Shown one piece after another: positions 12,545 through 13,850 of a DNA stretch of 13,850 nucleotides. The translations under genes and the position numbers were made by a program. The notes below the pieces were generated by a model. The model had not been told where the DNA came from, did not search any database, and saw only the letters and a list, made by a program, of their open reading frames with translations. Every line of letters starts with the position of its first letter. The stretch's first letter is position 1. Source of the stretch: DATFWK01 sp035259345 (lineage in GTDB: Bacteria > Actinomycetota > Thermoleophilia > Miltoncostaeales > Miltoncostaeaceae); contig DATFWK010000214.1 in assembly GCA_035259345.1 (NCBI GenBank), positions 1 to 13,850 of the forward strand, written 5' to 3'.

Positions 12545-13070
12545 CAGCGTGGCCGCCGCCCCCCCCCGCGGCGGCGAGGGCCGTCGCACGCCTGCGCTCC
12601 TCGCCCTGCCGGCGGAGCGTGCGCGCCTCCCGCACGACCGTCTCCCGCTTGTCGGAGTTCGCGAGGATGGAGTCCACGACGTTCCCGATGCTGGAGAACA
12701 GCTTCTCCCGCCGCGGGTCGACCCACGGCGTGCTCCGGCGGAAGAGCGCATCGTCGAGCGATGCCTCCGCGTGCTCGAGCTGCACGAGCCCCCCGAGCCC
12801 GATCGCCCGGCGCACCGCGTCCGACGGCAGAAGGCGGAACCGCTCGCCCCGGCGGGCGCAGCGCCGCTGCGCGTCGATCAGGAGCTGGAGCCCGCGCAGG
12901 TCGCAGAACCCCAGGCCGCGCAGGTCGAAGATGACCTCAGGCGACCCGCCGGCCTCGCCCAGGACCCGCCGGCGCAGGCGGTTGGCGGTGAACAGGTCGA
13001 GCTCACCGGTGAGGACGACCCAGCGCACCCCGGGCAGGTCGGCTGTGTAGATCTGCAGGAGCTGGTCCAC
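12513..13070 (-). CDS. STAS-domain protein with altered phosphorylation site
   Basis: Residues 1-110 form a STAS domain as in anti-sigma factor antagonists: WVVLTGELDLFTANRLRRRV (17-36), VIFDLRGLGFCDLRGLQLLI (46-65), RFRLLPSDAVRRAIGLGGL (78-96). In antagonists such as SpoIIAA the loop after the third strand reads D-S-S-G and the Ser is phosphorylated by the RsbW partner; here it is C-D-L-R-G (56-60), so no acceptor Ser or Thr is present. Residues 110-185 are a basic helical extension (EKLFSSIGNVVDSILANSDK) ending in a Gly-rich tail encoded by a G9 tract. GTG 13070 was chosen because no start codon exists nearby upstream except in low-complexity frame; GAGAG lies close before it. Could be a constitutive antagonist or an unrelated STAS sensor. 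Confidence 0.82.
   Translation of the reverse strand: MDQLLQIYTADLPGVRWVVLTGELDLFTANRLRRRVLGEAGGSPEVIFDLRGLGFCDLRGLQLLIDAQRRCARRGERFRLLPSDAVRRAIGLGGLVQLEHAEASLDDALFRRSTPWVDPRREKLFSSIGNVVDSILANSDKRETVVREARTLRRQGEERRRATALAAAGGGGGHADDPTDEQPAA
12559..12567. repeat. Nine-base homopolymer (C9 on plus, G9 in the STAS gene)
   Basis: An uninterrupted run within the 3' end of the STAS gene, encoding part of five Gly codons. Loss of one base places translation in the frame of the downstream helical protein, which is open through the tract and past its own start. It is the longest homopolymer I noticed in the window. Confidence 0.9.
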
Positions 13071-13088
13071 CGCTCTCTCGACGCGCTC

Positions 13089-13119
13089 GATTCGAATCCC
13101 GGTCTCGGGCCTCCCCGAG
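13089..13119 (-). promoter_or_regulatory. Palindrome and hairpin in the STAS gene leader
   Basis: Just upstream of GTG 13070 are a perfect 10-base palindrome GATTCGAATC (13089-13098) and a hairpin CTCGGG-CCTC-CCCGAG (13104-13119, 6 pairs). TACCCT (13131-13126) on the minus strand may be the -10. The palindrome could be an operator; the hairpin would be in the transcript leader. Confidence 0.3.
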
Positions 13120-13191
13120 CCGTTAAGGGTAGGCGCCCCGGAAGCGCCTGCATAGGGCTTTCCGGTGCCCCCGTCGTGCGCGGCGCGGCGC

Positions 13192-13599
13192 TCAGCGCAA
13201 GTCGCGGAGGCGCTCGTCGGCGACGCGCGCGCGCGCCCGGTCCTCCATCGCGTCCTGGCGGTGGCGCCGCGCGGACGTGCGGTGGTCGGCGGCGCGGCGG
13301 CGATCGACCCGGAACCCGGTCTCGAGCCCGGTCGCCGCGAGCTCGTGGGCGCGGGCGGCGCGCTCGTGGGCCTCGGCGGCCAGCGCGAAGCAGACCGCGC
13401 TCTGCTCCAGCGCCTTCCGGGCATGCTCCTGCGCGTCGCGCAGGTGGTGGCTCGGCCCGACATGCGGTCTGCCGCCCCCTGAGATCTCGCGCAGGCGCTG
13501 GCGGATCTCGGCGAGCCGTTCGCCGGCCAGCCGCGCCCGCTCCCGGGCGATCATGCCCCGCTCGAGCGTCACATCCATCGGGGTGCTGTCGTCGCCCAT
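13192..13599 (-). CDS. Ala/His/Arg-rich helical protein, probably leaderless
   Basis: A 135-residue protein of unknown function, almost entirely helical. A first charged helix (RARLAGERLAEIRQRLREI, 21-39) is followed by a Gly/His linker and a second long helix with LAAEAHERAARAHELAATGL (73-92), then a very basic tail (RRRAADHRTSARRHRQD). One Cys at 70. The HERAAR(L/A)H signature is shared with the protein at 12221-12544; similar small proteins are common in actinobacteria, usually without known role. The ATG at 13599 has no Shine-Dalgarno, but a good promoter ends 7 bases before it, so transcription should start on the ATG. It precedes the STAS gene by about 120 bases on the same strand. Confidence 0.75.
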   Translation of the reverse strand: MGDDSTPMDVTLERGMIARERARLAGERLAEIRQRLREISGGGRPHVGPSHHLRDAQEHARKALEQSAVCFALAAEAHERAARAHELAATGLETGFRVDRRRAADHRTSARRHRQDAMEDRARARVADERLRDLR

Positions 13600-13606
13600 C
13601 GGTTCG

Positions 13607-13635
13607 AGGATACGCCGGGCACGAGCCCCGGTCAC
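13607..13635 (-). promoter_or_regulatory. Housekeeping-type promoter for a leaderless transcript
   Basis: GTGACC (13635-13630), a 17-base spacer and TATCCT (13612-13607) form the best promoter in the window. The -10 ends 7 bases before the ATG of the helical protein, so the start point should coincide with the ATG. Confidence 0.6.
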
Positions 13636-13638
13636 CGC

Positions 13639-13654
13639 CGGGCGCTTGCGCCCG
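13639..13654 (-). terminator. Terminator-like hairpin after the PAS protein
   Basis: CGGGCGC-TT-GCGCCCG is a perfect stem beginning 3 bases after the PAS-protein stop codon on the minus strand. No U-run. Its far side overlaps the upstream edge of the next promoter, so the two units are closely packed. Confidence 0.5.
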
Positions 13655-13657
13655 CGG

Positions 13658-13850
13658 TCACACGCCCGCGTCCTCCATGAGCAGTATCGCGCCGCGGACC
13701 TCGCCGTCGGCCGCGAGCGGGGTGGTCCGCACGCGGCACACGATCGACTTCCCACGCCGGTTGATGGCCTCGAGCTGGACCTCCCCGTCCACCGCACCAC
13801 CGGCGAGGATGTTCCGGACCGCCTCCCGCAGCTGGGAGACCGGCAGCCCG
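13658..13850 (-). CDS. C-terminal end of a PAS-domain signalling protein (cut by the window edge)
   Basis: The last 63 residues of a protein whose start lies beyond the window: GLPVSQLREAVRNILAGGAV, then VQLEAINRRGKSIVCRVRTT, PLAADGEVRGAILLMEDAGV and TGA. The pattern of a conserved Arg-Gly-Lys hairpin, basic strand, PL turn, and G-(A/V)-I-L-L-M-E-D final strand is that of a C-terminal PAS fold. It resembles the PAS modules that end CheR/CheB-like or histidine-kinase-like fusion proteins, but without the N-terminal part the protein type cannot be stated. As the PAS is the final domain, this portion is probably sensory and not catalytic. It precedes the helical and STAS genes on the same strand and may act in the same pathway. 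Confidence 0.75.
   Translation of the reverse strand, partial: GLPVSQLREAVRNILAGGAVDGEVQLEAINRRGKSIVCRVRTTPLAADGEVRGAILLMEDAGV

Noticed and set aside
13089..13102. T-arm-like GATTCGAATC near a Gly/Cys-rich leader
   Set aside because: No acceptor, D- or anticodon arm can be drawn around it, so it is not a tRNA or an attachment copy of tRNA-Arg.

Overview
The window is very GC-rich (about 70% or more by eye). It has tightly overlapping genes, frequent GTG starts and several genes that look leaderless. With a PyrR-headed pyrimidine operon and RsbW/STAS-type signalling genes, this suggests a high-GC actinobacterium, possibly a deep lineage such as Thermoleophilia; the lineage is inference, because no marker in the window fixes the taxon.

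Positions 1-5300 (minus strand) hold a de novo pyrimidine operon in the order pyrR, pyrB, pyrC, an isochorismatase-family hydrolase, carA, carB (carB runs off the left edge). Adjacent genes overlap by 1-13 bases or are 2 bases apart, so translation is probably coupled. In front of pyrR is a short leader with a PyrR-binding-loop motif, a strong Shine-Dalgarno directly after it, and a 14-codon upstream ORF ending 2 bases before the pyrR start. This is the layout expected for PyrR translational autoregulation. Upstream on the same strand, and possibly in the same transcript, are ribonuclease Z, a YfcE/MJ0936-type metallophosphoesterase and a small unknown protein (5301-7150).

Positions 7203-7275 (plus strand) encode tRNA-Arg(CCG). 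It is followed by about 600 bases without a convincing gene but with several long hairpins. Then comes a cluster of small orphan genes (7890-9158): a four-cysteine zinc-ribbon protein, a 32-residue microprotein with a near-perfect ribosome site and its own hairpin, a small membrane protein overlapping a small helical protein, and a 54-residue protein on the opposite strand. This stretch looks like accessory DNA next to a tRNA, but no integrase is visible.

Positions 9272-11533 hold a leaderless alpha/beta hydrolase divergent from a cupin protein, then a cation diffusion facilitator with a His-rich N-terminus and no C-terminal domain.

Positions 11563-13850 form a probable stress-signalling cluster. 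It holds an RsbW-type ATPase behind a long structured leader with a sigma-B-like promoter, a STAS protein that lacks the phosphorylatable serine, two small Ala/His/Arg-rich helical proteins sharing an HERAAR(L/A)H signature, and the C-terminal end of a PAS-domain protein. A nine-G tract in the STAS gene sits where one lost base would fuse it in frame to its downstream neighbour.
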